Part shown: positions 19,412-30,800 of the stretch, in pieces
Numbering within the stretch: the stretch's first letter is position 1
Layout of the letters: the number at the start of each line of letters is the position of its first letter
Assembly: GCA_935421135.1 (NCBI GenBank)
Contig: OW285194.1
Span: 4,800,876-4,864,875, forward strand
Reading direction: 5' to 3'
Source: Bugulina stolonifera
Lineage: Eukaryota; Bryozoa; Gymnolaemata; Cheilostomatida; Bugulidae
Length of the DNA stretch: 64,000 nucleotides
Program-made: the position numbers and the translations under genes
The notes under the pieces: model-generated
What the model was told of the DNA's origin: nothing
What the model saw: the letters and a program-made list of their open reading frames with translations, nothing else
The model's database searches: none

Positions 19412-20911
19412 GTTTGCCTGATAGCTTATTGGACTAACAGTCATAATCTCACTGAATAAGCTAAAGTTATAACTGACTTGTTTGTATCTAGCCTTGTTTC
19501 CACTCGGTACACTACATGTACATGTACATACTTTAGTACTTATGTATTTATGTATTAAGATGGGAACTAACCTACATGTACATGTATTTACTATTATTAG
19601 TCGGCATTCTCCTGATCCATGCAGTGTATTATTGTATTGTGTGGAGTTATCCCCTACCATTACTAACTGGCATACTGTATTGCATAGTTATTAGTACATG
19701 TAATTGTAATTCATATGAAAGTAGTAATAAAGGACATGATTAATATAGTATATTTCCTCTAATAGCAAACAAAGTCCCCTATTACAATTGTACACTAATA
19801 CAGTTTAATACTAGTATTTAGTAGGTCAGTTCTCTGGTCTCAACTTCACTCCTCTTTGTCTCTCTAACTACTAATTCACCCAGCAACAGCTGTTTCCAGT
19901 TAGTAAGTAGAGAGCCTAGTAGTATGCCTGCTATAGTATTATACTACAAGTATAAGTACTAATAATAAGGTACTATAATAATGTACATGTACATGTACAT
20001 TCAGAGTGCACAATGTACTGACTAGTGTATTTGTCCTCTAATAGTCTATGTATTCCACAAAACACCTCAATAATACACATACATGTAGGTGTTGGTGGTG
20101 GTATCATGAGTTGATAAGTCTACTTCTTGGTAGCCATCACTACTACTACTACTACTACATTACCTGTAACTCTACATACATTATATCAGTTATATTCCAC
20201 TAGTGTACCCTAACATACGGTCTGGAGGGATTATATATTATAACTATAAGTATGTTATATCGTAGGTTGGCCATGAATATCACCCTAGTCCAGTACATCC
20301 ACCCATAGTGATAATGTGCTTGATGCTTTAGATTAGTTACTGATGATTGGTTTATTGATATAAGCTTGGGTAGATGCTACAGCAGACAGTAGACAGTAGA
20401 CATACATAGGGTATGTCTCCATGTAGTCTTCTTGGCCTTGGCCAGTTCTGGATGGATGATATGCATTAGTTTATCATACTTGTATATCATGTTCCCTCAC
20501 CTATAATAATATATCACATGGCATTAGCAAGAGTTGGTAACAACTTACAACACTGACACTGGTAGTATTCAATTAGACAAGTCATGCTGAGTTGAGTAAT
20601 GCGTTGTGCTATTTGTTGGCCATCAGCTGGTTGGAGTTGTCTTCTCTAGTCACAGACTAGTACTACCTGTCTACTACTAGTTACTCTTACACTATGTACC
20701 ACTCATATGTCATGTTTGTATTTCAGGGGTGGTACTCTTATAGCCTCATCCAACTGTCTGTCCATTGGAAGGTTATTTGGATAAAGGCGCACATACACTT
20801 GAGAGTATCTCACAACTGGACAGTGTAGTACGGCCAGCTACACTACACTTGCTAAATACATAGACATCTCAAATAGATAGAAGTATATAATATATATATA
20901 TACTCAGACAA
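19412..20911. other. Spacer and probable 5' leader of the A20/AN1 gene
   Basis: Contains repeated ACATGTACATGTA motifs (around 19515, 19573 and 19982). The acceptor-like TGTTTGTATTTCAG ending at 20727 could open the exon that contains the ATG at 20912, with a leader of about 185 bases. No other gene seen. Confidence 0.35.
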
Positions 20912-23343
20912 ATGGCTCAGAATAATGAGAACACAGAACAGAGCTGTGCGGCTGTCACACTTTGTACTGGAGGTTGTGGCTTCTTTGGTAAGTAAACTGT
21001 AACATAAGTGTAGGTACTAGAGAAGGGGGTGATCATTGTATGCCATACCAATAGTTTATATAATATGAAGGTCCTCATTGTGTTGTCCCACTAAAGCTTC
21101 CATCACATCACAGCGCATTGCTTTCCTATGGCGTGATAAAAAGACGATTCCCATATTCAATGTATTGAACTTTCCAAGGGCATTTGTTTGTACCAACTGT
21201 CCACTACGGCTACGCATGGCTTCTGTTGTGGGTAGTTAGGGATTTTATCCTCTGTTACCATGACTGGAGACTGCACTGAATCTCCACACCGTGTACAGAC
21301 ACTAGACCTGGTGCAGCGGTTAAACTTACACTTGCCAGAGAAGGAAAGCTTCTCCCCATCTGCCATTCCGCAGTGGGTAGGGGATAACTAAACCCATATA
21401 TCTCAAGGGCTTTAGATGTCAGCTGGCTACTCACTGTGTATCAATCAAGTGATAAACCTGACAGACCAGCTGATGGCCCTGGTGGTTATTACAATGACAG
21501 GAGCAGAGTTATAGCGTACCACCATCTGTTGCTATGGTAACCAACACATGGGTTAACAGAATAGGAAGGTGGGGTGAAATGTTATATTAACCATGGAGTA
21601 TATACATAGCTACCATCAGCTATGATACTCAAGGTTATTTGGTGAATGTATCAGTCAGGAGCTAGCTGTATGTCAGCATGTGAAAGTTGAATGTAACTTG
21701 GCAAACACTGATTGATAGATTAATGTACAAGTTAATAGAGTAGTTGATCTGGTATAGTGCTGATTACCATACAGTTGATTAGCTAACCATTGCATAGTTA
21801 CACAGTTCAAAGTACCCGTCACCTGTCAATGCTACACATAGCTCTCAGTGCCTCTCAGTGCATCACGTTAATAACCATATGGTCATGTGACTAGACTGGT
21901 TCCCTTATCAGTGGCCACTACTCAGCGCACTCGGAGCCTTACTTACATACCTGTAGCTGTAGGTACGCTATCTTTATGCCCAAGTGTATTGGCTATTGGG
22001 TATTGATGAAACTATGGTGTACATGTAACTAGAACAAGTTGTCAACATATTATCACTATGTTTATCATGTGTAGGTAACTCCCAGTTTGCTGGCATGTGC
22101 TCCAAGTGTTATAAAGATGCATTGAAACGTAAACAAGCTACAAACACCCCTACTGAATCATCAGCTGGTAGAGCCAGTCCCAGAGCAGCTGCAGCCATTT
22201 CAGCAGCAGCTTCATCATACCTTAGCTCTATAGGTAAGTGTAGTACATACCTTAGCTCTGTAGGTAAGTGTAGTACTTACTTTAGCTCTATAGGTAAGTG
22301 TAGTACGTACCTTAGCTCTGTAGGTAAGTGTAGTACGTACCTTAGCTCTGTAGGTAAGTGTAGTATTTACCTTAGCTCTATAGGTAAGTGTCTAGGTTAT
22401 GTAATACCTACCCTCTAACTATACAAGTGAATATAATTATTATGCATTATAGAGTCTGCCCTACCCACAGTATCTATGCCCCCCTCCAAGACCTTGTCAC
22501 CCTCAACAGTTGACTCTACAACTACTACCAGTACTGGTACCAGCACTAGCAGTACCACTAAGACTTCCACAAGACTAGCAGAGTCAGGTACTGCTTCCTC
22601 AGCAGCCACACCCACCACTGACCAACTGCTAGACGCTACCTCCACCCCCTCCACTACAATCACTCCAGCTTCTTCCAAACCAGTCTCAGAAGTGGACAGC
22701 TCTTCAGTTGACCGACCTGCCACCCCTGCAAGCTCAGAAACTAAACCCAAGAAACGTAACAGATGTGGCACCTGTAATAAGAAAGTTGGTTTAACAGGTA
22801 TGCTGTGTTAACATGCACCATCAGGTAGTACATGTACATGCTCGCAGTACTGTGGTGCCTGTATGACCTCCTGTGAATCTATTAGTTCTAGAACTACTCC
22901 GTCTCATTAGTAAAAGGGGATAATATGAGGGTGAATGATGACACTGTCTCTCAGACTTTGCATCCGTAGGGACAGTGTTATCATAAGATTAGCTACTTGT
23001 ACGACTTTAGCCTTAGTGAGCATGAATAGTTGATTGGCTTAGTACTGGCCAATGGAATGACACTCTAAAGACAGTTCATTCTCATCAAAGACATTTTGTG
23101 AGGCGAAGTTTCATATCATCCTTTCTGCCATTGTTGATCATGTGTCTCTGTGAATGATTAGAACTGCTGGTATAAGATGTGATGTGTATTACAGGGTTTG
23201 AGTGCAGATGTGGAGGTCTGTACTGTGGAATACACAGGTATTCTGATAAGCATGACTGTCAGTTTGACTACAAGAAGGAAGGTGAAGACCTCATTAGAAA
23301 GAATAACCCAATGGTGGTTGGAGCTAAGCTACAGAAGATATAG
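20912..23343 (+). CDS. A20/AN1 zinc-finger protein (ZFAND5/6-like)
   Basis: A20 fingers of this family bind ubiquitin; AN1 is a second zinc finger. Animal ZFAND5/6 act in NF-kB signalling and proteasome-linked protein turnover. Exons: 20912-20987, 22075-22233 (shortest form), 22453-22797, 23195-23343; every junction is phase 1. This gives 242 residues, close to the usual ~210-230. A20 is near residues 17-45 ([23 protein letters not shown]). The middle is Ser/Thr/Pro-rich, ending in KPKKRNR. AN1 is C-terminal ([38 protein letters not shown]), with all zinc ligands visible, then the usual tail (VVGAKLQKI). The ATG is the first in frame, directly before the A20 finger. Exon 2 runs into a tandem array with six alternative donors. 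The family call is secure; orthology to ZFAND5 versus ZFAND6 is not resolved. Confidence 0.95.
22221..22400 (+). repeat. 30-bp tandem array, each unit containing a 5' splice site
   Basis: Six head-to-tail units (the last partial) of CTTAGCTCTATAGGTAAGTG followed by TAGTAC(A/G)TAC. Each holds the strong donor TAG|GTAAGTG, with GT at 22234, 22264, 22294, 22324, 22354 and 22384. Thirty is a multiple of three and no unit contains a stop, so each further donor would add ten residues ([14 protein letters not shown]) to the protein and keep the frame into exon 3. Confidence 0.9.
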
Positions 23344-25139
23344 AGTAGCTGTATGAGTATATTCCTGTATCATACATTACTACTACTCTATTAATAGTAG
23401 AGTGGTAGTACACATCACCTGCTACTATATATCATACACTAGACTAGGTAATGGAGTGATCCAAGCTGTGCTGGGGGCTGACACGGGGCTGGGCAGTGCA
23501 CTGTGACACTAACTATAGGGTGTAGATTATACAGGCTGTAGATATATACCTTCCACCCACCCCCTGCCCCACACACCCATCAGCATCATGTAGACTTATA
23601 CACATCAGGTAGCAATGCTACCTCATCCCATATTATAACACTGACCATTGCTGCTGCTTGCAACTGACCAACTGACCGACAGAGACAGACCTGCTGACCT
23701 ACTGACCGACTGAAATGTTTCTTTGTGGAATTTTGTGCACACATATATTAGTGCTGAACACTATCTATCCATCTATCTATCTGTAGCCTAGGGCTATCAT
23801 ATAAAGTCTACTGTACTTTAGGAAGTACTCTGATACTTGGGGGGGCCTCAGGCTGGCCTACAGTTGTACAAGAGAGATATAATATATATTTTATTTTATT
23901 TTTGTCAGAGTTGTAAATTCCATAGATATTATAATTTAGTATTCTCTATGTATTAATGGTTATTGTTGAATTAGTAGAAGCTGGGTGTATAAAAGGCGGC
24001 CTTTGGAATGGACACCACACAAGGGAGGTAATTCCCAAACACTCCTCTCAATCATTATTAGTTAAATACTGCTACTGTATGTTCATTCACTAGCACCAGA
24101 GTATAGCAGCTAGCTATTTCATTGGCCAATTCCCATTATACTTATATATAGTTGGCTCTTTATTTTGTATGCTTGATTCTGATTGGTTAAATCGGAATGC
24201 CTTTCTTACATGTATAGTAATTATATGGGTGGTGGTGGTGGTGGTAGCCCTCCCGCTCCAGCCATATAATTATAGTCCTTGTTATCATTTTAGTGTGCTT
24301 ATGGTAATACATAATTATTTCTTGAGATTTATCAATAAATTAACTTTAATAAACCTTTTTGTGGTGATAATCTTCATCTAAAGTAGAAAAAACTTGAATG
24401 ATGAGGCACTAAGCCATTACCCGAGGTCTGTCAGTCAGAACTGTTCAGTAAAACCACCTCTAGCGTGTGGTTGGGAGTGGCACTGAGAACTGAGGACTCT
24501 AGGAACTACATGACTGTATGGTTATGGTATGCAATGAGATCTTGTTGTAATCAGAAGTATATAATGCTCTAACTTACTACACTGCAGACTGTAGAGTATA
24601 CTACGTAACTTCCTAACATCCGTTGTTGATACTGTGACAGTCATAGTGTGACTGCTGGCAATAACTGCACCATAAAAAGAGTTATCCTCTCTTTTAACAT
24701 ACGAGCAAACAACTCCAAAATGTTATTACATGTCTGCAAATAACAACGGATGGTTTCTGTATTGCACAGAGCTGTGTATAAGTCCTAGTTTGACCCTGGT
24801 AACCCTGAATTTGGAGTTGTCATCTCAACTACACGCATAAAACCACATATCTGCGAGTGCAATCTGCCATGTTGACTTGGTAAACCCACAAGTCGCAAGT
24901 AATCCTCACTTTGTCAAGTCAAGTGAATATGCCAGTTCAAGTCAAGTCAGCAAGTAGGCAAGTCCTATAAGTCAAGTCACAATTGTATCTTGAAATTATA
25001 CTGCTAATATTAGCTAATCAACTGTGGAATATACTATACAAGGAGTTCAGAACACATATAAACCTTTACATTAGTAGCGTTATTCTCTGTTTAGGAAAGT
25101 CGCATGCAAATTTACTATAGAATATATAGAGAGGTGTAA
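23344..25139. other. 3' flank of the A20/AN1 gene and spacer
   Basis: Starts with the probable 3' untranslated region. AATAAA-type signals occur near 24336 and 24349. A short GGT run lies at 24231-24247. No further exon recognised. Confidence 0.4.
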
Positions 25140-26589
25140 GAAAGGGCAGTATTATTCAACTTCAACTAAGCTTGAGAGGCATGTGAATACCAATAAATTT
25201 AGGATGCTCATTATAAAACAGGTGTAGTTCATGTGGTGTCTTGGAACTGTATTTCAACTGCCACCATATTGCTATTACTATAATATGCCTACATGAACTA
25301 ATAATCACTATTCTCCAGTTTCCACACCAACACCAATAGCCAGCAATTGTTATTGACAATTTGAACTCTAAACAATTACCAAACCATGTTAACCATGCAT
25401 AATTTACCAAAATGCATAAGCCTGCTCACAATATTGCAATGTTTGATTAGTGGTTTGTATGAAGCTAAATTTTGGTTTAGGTTGAGGGGAGAGTTGTCTT
25501 CCCTGTCATAGTATACTGTAAATTCGTAAAATTAAAATTGTAATGAGTTAGAAGCGACGAAAATGTTATCGCGATAGAATAAAATTCTGTAAATATTCTG
25601 AGAGACCTGTGTACTAGTCTAGTAGACTAGGAGTTAGTGGTGTTTTTAAAGTACCTTGCTTACGTAAAAAAGGGTGTTACTTACATAGACTCTCAGGCAA
25701 TCCTGTTAGGAATACCCTAGAGGGGAATACCAGTCCTGTCCTAGTGATCCTCCTAGTAACAGGTGCCATCAAGGTAATCCTAATTCCTAAGATCAATTTA
25801 TGGGCTTGAAAAAACATGTAGGCTACCTGCCAAGTGTCAAGTAGTACCAAAGTGAGGTCGGAAGGTTTCCTAATAGTATCAAGTTGATACCATTAACTGA
25901 CACCACCAATCGCCATCTACACTGACTCATGTTCTATCTGGTGTAGTAAGTAGTAACTAGTAAAGTACGTAGTAAGTAAGTTCAAGTTACTAGGTTTTAC
26001 GAGACAACAATACAATAACGATTGTTTGATGGCAATGTTATAAAATTATTTTATGTATATTTGATTAGTTTATATATATTTTTTTATTACAGTTTTATAT
26101 ATATTATTCTTTAAAAATCTTGTTAAATTGAACACAAGGTAAGTCAATGAGAACATTAGTTCCCATGCAAAGATACCCAAGCGTTGCACAGCAGGGGGGT
26201 AACTTTCTTGAAAAAGTTGAGGCGGCCAAAATTGGACTGGCTAACAGTAGCGGTGTGGGGAGGGTGTGTGCGGGATGGGGGAAGGAGGGTGGGGCATCTC
26301 CCACAAGAAAATTTTTGAAAATTCACATAAAAACAGCCATTTTGATGCATATCTGAGCTATACGTGATGGTACAAAAGTACAAAATGTTGCATAGTAATC
26401 TGCAAATAGTAAACTTCAAATTAGTATACTGTAAAATAGTGCTTCTCTGTTTGGCTTGGCCATGACGTACCATTGTAGTCCTTTACATCCTTACAAGACT
26501 TAGGCCTAAAAATGTACACACATTAATAAAACGGGAAATAGTGCAAATTTAGTTGATGGATAGAGATGGAGAGTGGTATTCTAGGGTTC

Positions 26590-26860
26590 CCAAACCCTGA
26601 AGAACAGTGTTAGAAGTGGAACAAATGAGGTGGGTAGGCACACTGTGCATGCAATCTTAGGGCATTTCCTATTGTTGAATACAGAATTACACATGCAGTG
26701 ATCCTATCTTACAGATGAGATTAGTATTGTCATTGTATAGCTAACAAATTGAGTGAATTACTAAAATGAAAAAAATTGTCCCTCAGTGGGATTCAAACTC
26801 GTGTCTCTATGCATGAAGACCAAGCACTCTACCAATTACGCTATCGAATCAGCAGTGGCT
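26590..26860 (-). repeat. tRNA-headed repeat, family B (minus strand)
   Basis: On the minus strand the head reads GATAGCGTAATTGGTAGAGT (box A) and GAGTTTGAATCCCAC (box B), followed by a body ending near TACCCACCTCATTTGTTCCA. A plus-strand relative at about 33140-33350 shares both head and body over more than 200 bases, so this is a dispersed SINE-like family and not a tRNA gene. No clear poly-A or target duplication was recognised. Confidence 0.75.
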
Positions 26861-27885
26861 TCAAGCAAAAATTAGCCATTAATGTAATGATACACATAGT
26901 AGCATCATTTTCATTAGAGTATGTTTATATCATGTGGGGCACGATAACTATGCCTTTCGATATTAGCTTAATTTTTTCTTCTTTTAACAAAAAGTTCAGG
27001 CGGCTAGGGCCGCCTGAGCCGCCTAGATAGTTACGGCCATGCACAGTAAGTTACAAACGGCATTCGACATTATGCTCTGGCAACGAGCAATTCCTGTACT
27101 TGGTTTTGGTAACGGTCAATACAGAAAATTCCGCTTCACATAAATACAGTATGTAGTAGCAAATGACAATAGCATTTTAAGAGCTTCTGATCCAAGGCCT
27201 TTTTTCACATTCTTCACTTTTGTATGAAATATGCTGAACGAGTCTCTGCCTGAAGAACGTTTAAGAATGCAACTCTCAGAAATGATTAATGTTACCTAAT
27301 TCTTCTGGCAATCCTTACACTATTAAATGGATGTGACACCCTGAACTTACTATCATTTTCATGTACATTGGTTGACTATCAAACTCCTTACACAGCTTTG
27401 ATAGGTGATTAATGGTGACTTGTTTCACATGCTTGAACGCTTTCTCATTGCCCTTTTTTAGCTGGATGAGGGAAGGAAATAAGGCAGTTTTACTTGCTTC
27501 TGCCTTAGGCATCCACAGAATTAACTTTTTTCAATACGGCCAGAAGCTTTTCAGGAACGCTGACTAATGTTTGATCGTGTCAAACAATATGACTCGACTA
27601 GTATAGTTTATTTTTCATGATGGAATGCATCAAACAATTTGACAGGCAGCAGCGCTATGTTTGTGTGAATTACTGCAATGTTGTTCATAAAATTAGTTCT
27701 TGCACAGTATCTTGAAGACTCAATAGAAAAGCTCTGAGGATCTAACATTGAGTCTAGACACACAGCTCAGCGCCACCAGATGATCTCCTTTGGTACATCT
27801 TCAACGGTTGTGTAGCAGCTAAACAAGAATAGTTAGATAATGGTTTCATGTTGTATTCCATGCTCTACCATATACTTTGTAGATC
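26861..27885. other. Upstream region of TRIM-like gene 1
   Basis: The last ~130 bases match the region just before gene 2 (GTGGTACATC-TC, AGCTAAACAAGAATAGTT, then GCTCTACCATAT-TTTGTAGA before the ATG), so the promoter or 5' leader was duplicated with the gene. The ATG-proximal TTTGTAG|ATC may be a splice acceptor of a leader exon. No coding exon seen. Confidence 0.5.
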
Positions 27886-30800
27886 ATGGCTGAAGCTATC
27901 CCAGCAGCACTACCTCCTACTGTATCTGCTGAGTGTGGATTCTGTCTAAGGAGTGATGCTGACTTAGTAAACCCTAAACAGATGTCATGTTCCCATGTTC
28001 ACTGTTTAGAATGTCTGACTGCTGCTTATAACATAAATAAGATAGTCAGATGTCCTACTTGCAGGTAAATATAGTGACTTGTAGTTTAATGGTGTTTAGT
28101 ACTAGGTTTATACTAGTCCTAGGTGTAGTAATCACTACAGCAGACATGGTAGTCTATCAATACATGTATTAATATACTCGTATTATACTCCTCTAATTAT
28201 TGATGTATGCATGTACAGGTATACATGTACATGTATTATTAGACTAGACATCATTGTATGCTCTACCTATTATTTTATAGAAGAGTGTATGATGTCTCTC
28301 TAGACAGTCTGTCATCAGTATTCATACCAGATAGCTCAACCTACTGTGATATCTGCAGACGTAAAGAAGTAACCAATCAGCCCGCTGTTGTTTACTGCAC
28401 TTCCTGTTGTAAGACATACTGCTCTAAACATCTAGAGGTTTGTATATGAGTTTTACTGATTGTATTTATTTGACCTGCTTGTATTACTTTGGATATTTTT
28501 GCACCCAGTTTTCACACATTGCACGGGTCACATGGTCAATAATACATGTACATCGATATTCAAAGTAATATGCAAATGGAAGAGCTATAAATGATAGTAT
28601 CTCATATTTGTGATGGTTTACCAGTTATTTATGTTTTAGCTTCATGATGGACTACTTGATGACCACCCTAAGGTTACAATTGATGAATATAGGGCTAAGG
28701 CTAGGCAGTTTAAACCCAGAAAGTGTACGGAGCACGTAGATGAGGTTTATAGTCTAAGTTGTAAGAGTTGTCTTAACTTGTTTTGTGTGAAGTGTGTACC
28801 TGGACTAGGCACATGCCCTGATGGTTAGTATATTATATATAATATATATTGGTGTACAGCATTATATATTGGATGAAAAAGTTGCTGACTGAAATATGTA
28901 TATGGGCTAGGTGGCTGTATAAAGAGCTAGTTGCTAGAATTTTTGATTGCATCTAAAGCCTAGTTTCCTGAATTCAGATGTTGTAAAGCAGTTAGTGTCT
29001 TCGCGACCTAAATTTCAGGCACAGCACAGGCCAACTTGCACACACATCCGTTACACATCTGTTACAGAGTCGCAAACACACCGGCCTGGGCCGAAAACAA
29101 AATCCTCATTTTCGTGCGAAAAACTCAGGTGTGCCGATTACCTAGAGATGATTTTCGCTGTCCAATCAAAAACACAGGCCAATAGCCGTTTGGGCCTAGG
29201 CTGGATTTGGATTTTTATTTGCAACCCAGGTTGGTTCCAAGGGGTCGCGGAGACACTAAATGTTGTAAACATCAAGAGTCATTCTAGAAGGCTTTCTAGC
29301 TATTTATCTGTTGGCCAGTCATAATAACGGCACATAGTTGTTACTACCAGCTTTACTTCTCATGGAGGTTGTGTCACCCCAGACAGGTCACTACAGGCTG
29401 GCATTATCAATATTGACTCAATTATATCACACATATTACAGGTTCATCACATCAACTGATCTCTATAGATGAATTGGTATCAGAGTTGCAGAAGACTCTC
29501 AACAATCTAAAAGTAGAGGTAATGGATAAAGAGGGGGAGTTGTCTGCTCTGTTAAAGAGAACATCTAAATATATATCAGACTATGAGATGGAGACGGGGG
29601 AGATGATCAGTTTGATTCGCAAGACTAGAAATGCACAGGTATCATTATTATACTATTCATAGAATTACCCCCTCTTGATTGTATTTGTGTATGTTACATA
29701 GATTGTACAGTAATTACCCCCTCCTGATTGTATTATTTTTGTGGCTGTTACAGAGATTTCATAGTAATTATCTCCTCTTCATTGTATGCATTATACATGT
29801 ATAATGGGCCATTCCATGGGGACTGATCAAATTTGCGTGCTGGCCCGACTCAGATTCTTTTGAAAATTTTCAGGTAAAAAGAGCACCCTTGAATTTGTGG
29901 GAACCCACCAATATTTTTTTCTATTTGAGCCCTGTGGTTCCGGCAGCAGCTTGTTGAAAAGTGGGAAAATGTGGTGGGGACAACTCCAAATGGAGTTTTT
30001 AGAAATTCCTGAACATTCAAATTATCACTGTGGCCACTGTATGATACTTAGTGCTGTAATTTTTGTTATATAGATACTTTCATATACGTGCTTCAGTTTC
30101 ATTACTCAATCAAGCCTGTATGGTCAACATATTGAGGGTCAGAGGTTACTGAAAACATCTCTCGGAGCTAGTTTGACCCAAAATCACCGAAAATTGACCA
30201 AATAAACACTGCTGGATTTGATTAAAAGAATGTTGATATACATTAACTAAGGATTAGAGGTTCTCAACACAAAGGTAAATGAATTTTTGAGAATGAAAAA
30301 CACTTTCCAAAATAAACTATATGGCGACAGCAGCTCAAATTCAACATGGCCATCGTCCGAGTTGGCGTTTTGGGGCGTTATTCAAGGCTAAATCTACTAA
30401 ACTTAGTAGTGAAAATTAATGGTGAAAATGTTGCTATATATACAATTCACACTTCTAGATTCTATCTCTGCAATAAAAACTTTGTCTTTTTGGGTCTAAA
30501 AGGCTGAATTCCCAGATTCAAATTTTACATACATTCGCTATAATATAGTTACTTCATTGCCATGCAGTTAATTGGCTATGGCCATAGAGGTCAGTCAAGA
30601 CTTGATTTGAGGTACAATTTAGGACTTGGCCTGGTTGTACAACCTTATTTGTGACGAAAAATATATTAACGGGTATGTGCAGTACACATGTACTGATATA
30701 CTTACTTCACATTACAGTTGGAAGCTGTCACTGCGGCTTACAAAGAACTAGAGACAGAGTTTGTTAAACAAAGAAAGACCACCCAGTCTGTAATAGCAAG

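Noticed and set aside
22221..22400. CRISPR-like regular 30-bp spacing
   Set aside because: Units abut directly with no spacers, and the genome is an animal's.
26104..26473. Proline-rich minus-strand frames near 26.1-26.5 kb
   Set aside because: Three overlapping frames on both strands, no splice support and no family match. The stretch looks like a decayed repeat.
26775..26850. tRNA gene on the minus strand
   Set aside because: Same reasoning: the head is shared with a second dispersed copy at 33140 that has the same non-tRNA body.
28947..29324. 125-codon frame in intron 3 of TRIM-like gene 1
   Set aside because: Not conserved at the matching place in copy 2, and flanking exons 3 and 4 already join in phase without it.
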